A DNA stretch of 8,738 bases from positions 1-8,738 of the forward strand of contig DATJIA010000358.1 in the NCBI GenBank assembly GCA_035493675.1, written 5' to 3'. The DNA comes from JAIOQA01 sp035493675 (GTDB taxonomy: Bacteria > Myxococcota_A > Polyangia > Haliangiales > Haliangiaceae). The translations under genes and the position numbers were made by a program. The stretch's first letter is position 1. Every line of letters begins with the position of its first letter. Positions 8,476 to 8,738 of this stretch are shown here, piece by piece. Under the pieces are notes generated by a model. That model was given only the letters and a program-made list of their open reading frames with translations. It searched no databases and had not been told where the DNA came from.

Positions 8476-8738
8476 GCTTCCTCCGCGCGCAGCTCGTCGA
8501 GCAGCGCTTGCACCGCGGCGCGCACCGCGCCGTCGACCGCGCGGACGGTCTCGTCGTCGGGCTCCTCGCCCGGCGACAGCGGCGGCGGCAGGATCGGCGC
8601 GCCGAAGCGATAGCGCAGCCGCGCCGGGATCGGGAGATGCGGCCACGGCCCGATCGTCAGCCCCCACGGGAAGCTGAACGAGATCGGGAAGACGCTCGCG
8701 CGCGTCAGCTGCGGCAGGCGCAGCGCGCGCGCCAGGCC
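8472..8738 (-). CDS. Lysophospholipid acyltransferase-like protein, C-terminal part
   Basis: The window holds only the last 88 residues; the gene enters from position 8738 in frame. PQLTRASVFPISFSFPWG followed by a Gly/Pro-rich stretch, then LPIPARLRYRFGAPILPPP, resembles the C-terminal end of PlsC-type 1-acyl-glycerol-phosphate acyltransferases, where a Pro-rich loop precedes a beta strand reading (R)YRFGxPI. The catalytic HX4D motif would lie outside the window and cannot be checked. An acidic helical tail ends in EEA. The stop overlaps the ipdF-like start as ATGA, so this gene belongs to the same operon. A role in steroid or F420 metabolism is not evident; it may handle acyl chains or simply be carried along. 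Confidence 0.55.
   Translation of the reverse strand, partial: GLARALRLPQLTRASVFPISFSFPWGLTIGPWPHLPIPARLRYRFGAPILPPPLSPGEEPDDETVRAVDGAVRAAVQALLDELRAEEA

Overview
This is a GC-rich, almost wholly coding bacterial segment. Only two gaps, of 34 bp and 13 bp, separate genes. It joins two systems: a complete cofactor F420 biosynthesis set (cofG, cofH, cofC, cofD, cofE) with two F420-linked enzymes (an NpdG-type F420:NADP oxidoreductase and a luciferase-like flavin/F420 oxidoreductase), and steroid ring C/D (HIP-CoA) catabolism genes (echA20-like, the start of ipdA, an ipdF-like SDR, and an SDR placed like Rv3549c). The proteins resemble those of mycobacteria and rhodococci. However, FO synthase is two separate proteins rather than fused FbiC, and CofE lacks the C-terminal domain of FbiB. 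This argues against a typical actinobacterium and suggests a high-GC non-actinobacterial steroid degrader. The phylum cannot be fixed from this window.

Layout. (1) Positions 1-865, minus strand: echA20-like gene overlapping the start of ipdA, which runs off the window. (2) Positions 866-899: a 34-bp divergent promoter gap almost filled by a 26-bp near-perfect inverted repeat. Its 14-bp core fits the published KstR operator consensus TnnAACnnGTTnnA. (3) Positions 900-4131, plus strand: SDR, cofG and cofH, linked by short overlaps. (4) Positions 8738-3655, minus strand: lysophospholipid acyltransferase (3' part only), ipdF-like SDR, LLM oxidoreductase, npdG, cofE, cofD and cofC. All are joined by 4-bp ATGA/GTGA overlaps except one 13-bp gap. 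The two operons converge, and the cofH and cofC reading frames overlap tail to tail by 477 bp. The recognisable domains only abut, near 3850-3865.

How it fits together. CofG/CofH make FO. CofC and CofD attach the phospho-lactyl-type linker. CofE adds glutamates. NpdG exchanges electrons between NADP(H) and F420, and the LLM enzyme is the likely F420 user. Both F420 operons carry a steroid-ring SDR upstream of the cof genes, and the FO-synthase operon starts at a KstR-like operator shared with echA20-ipdA. The main inference is that this organism co-regulates F420 supply with steroid catabolism and probably uses an F420-dependent step in that pathway.
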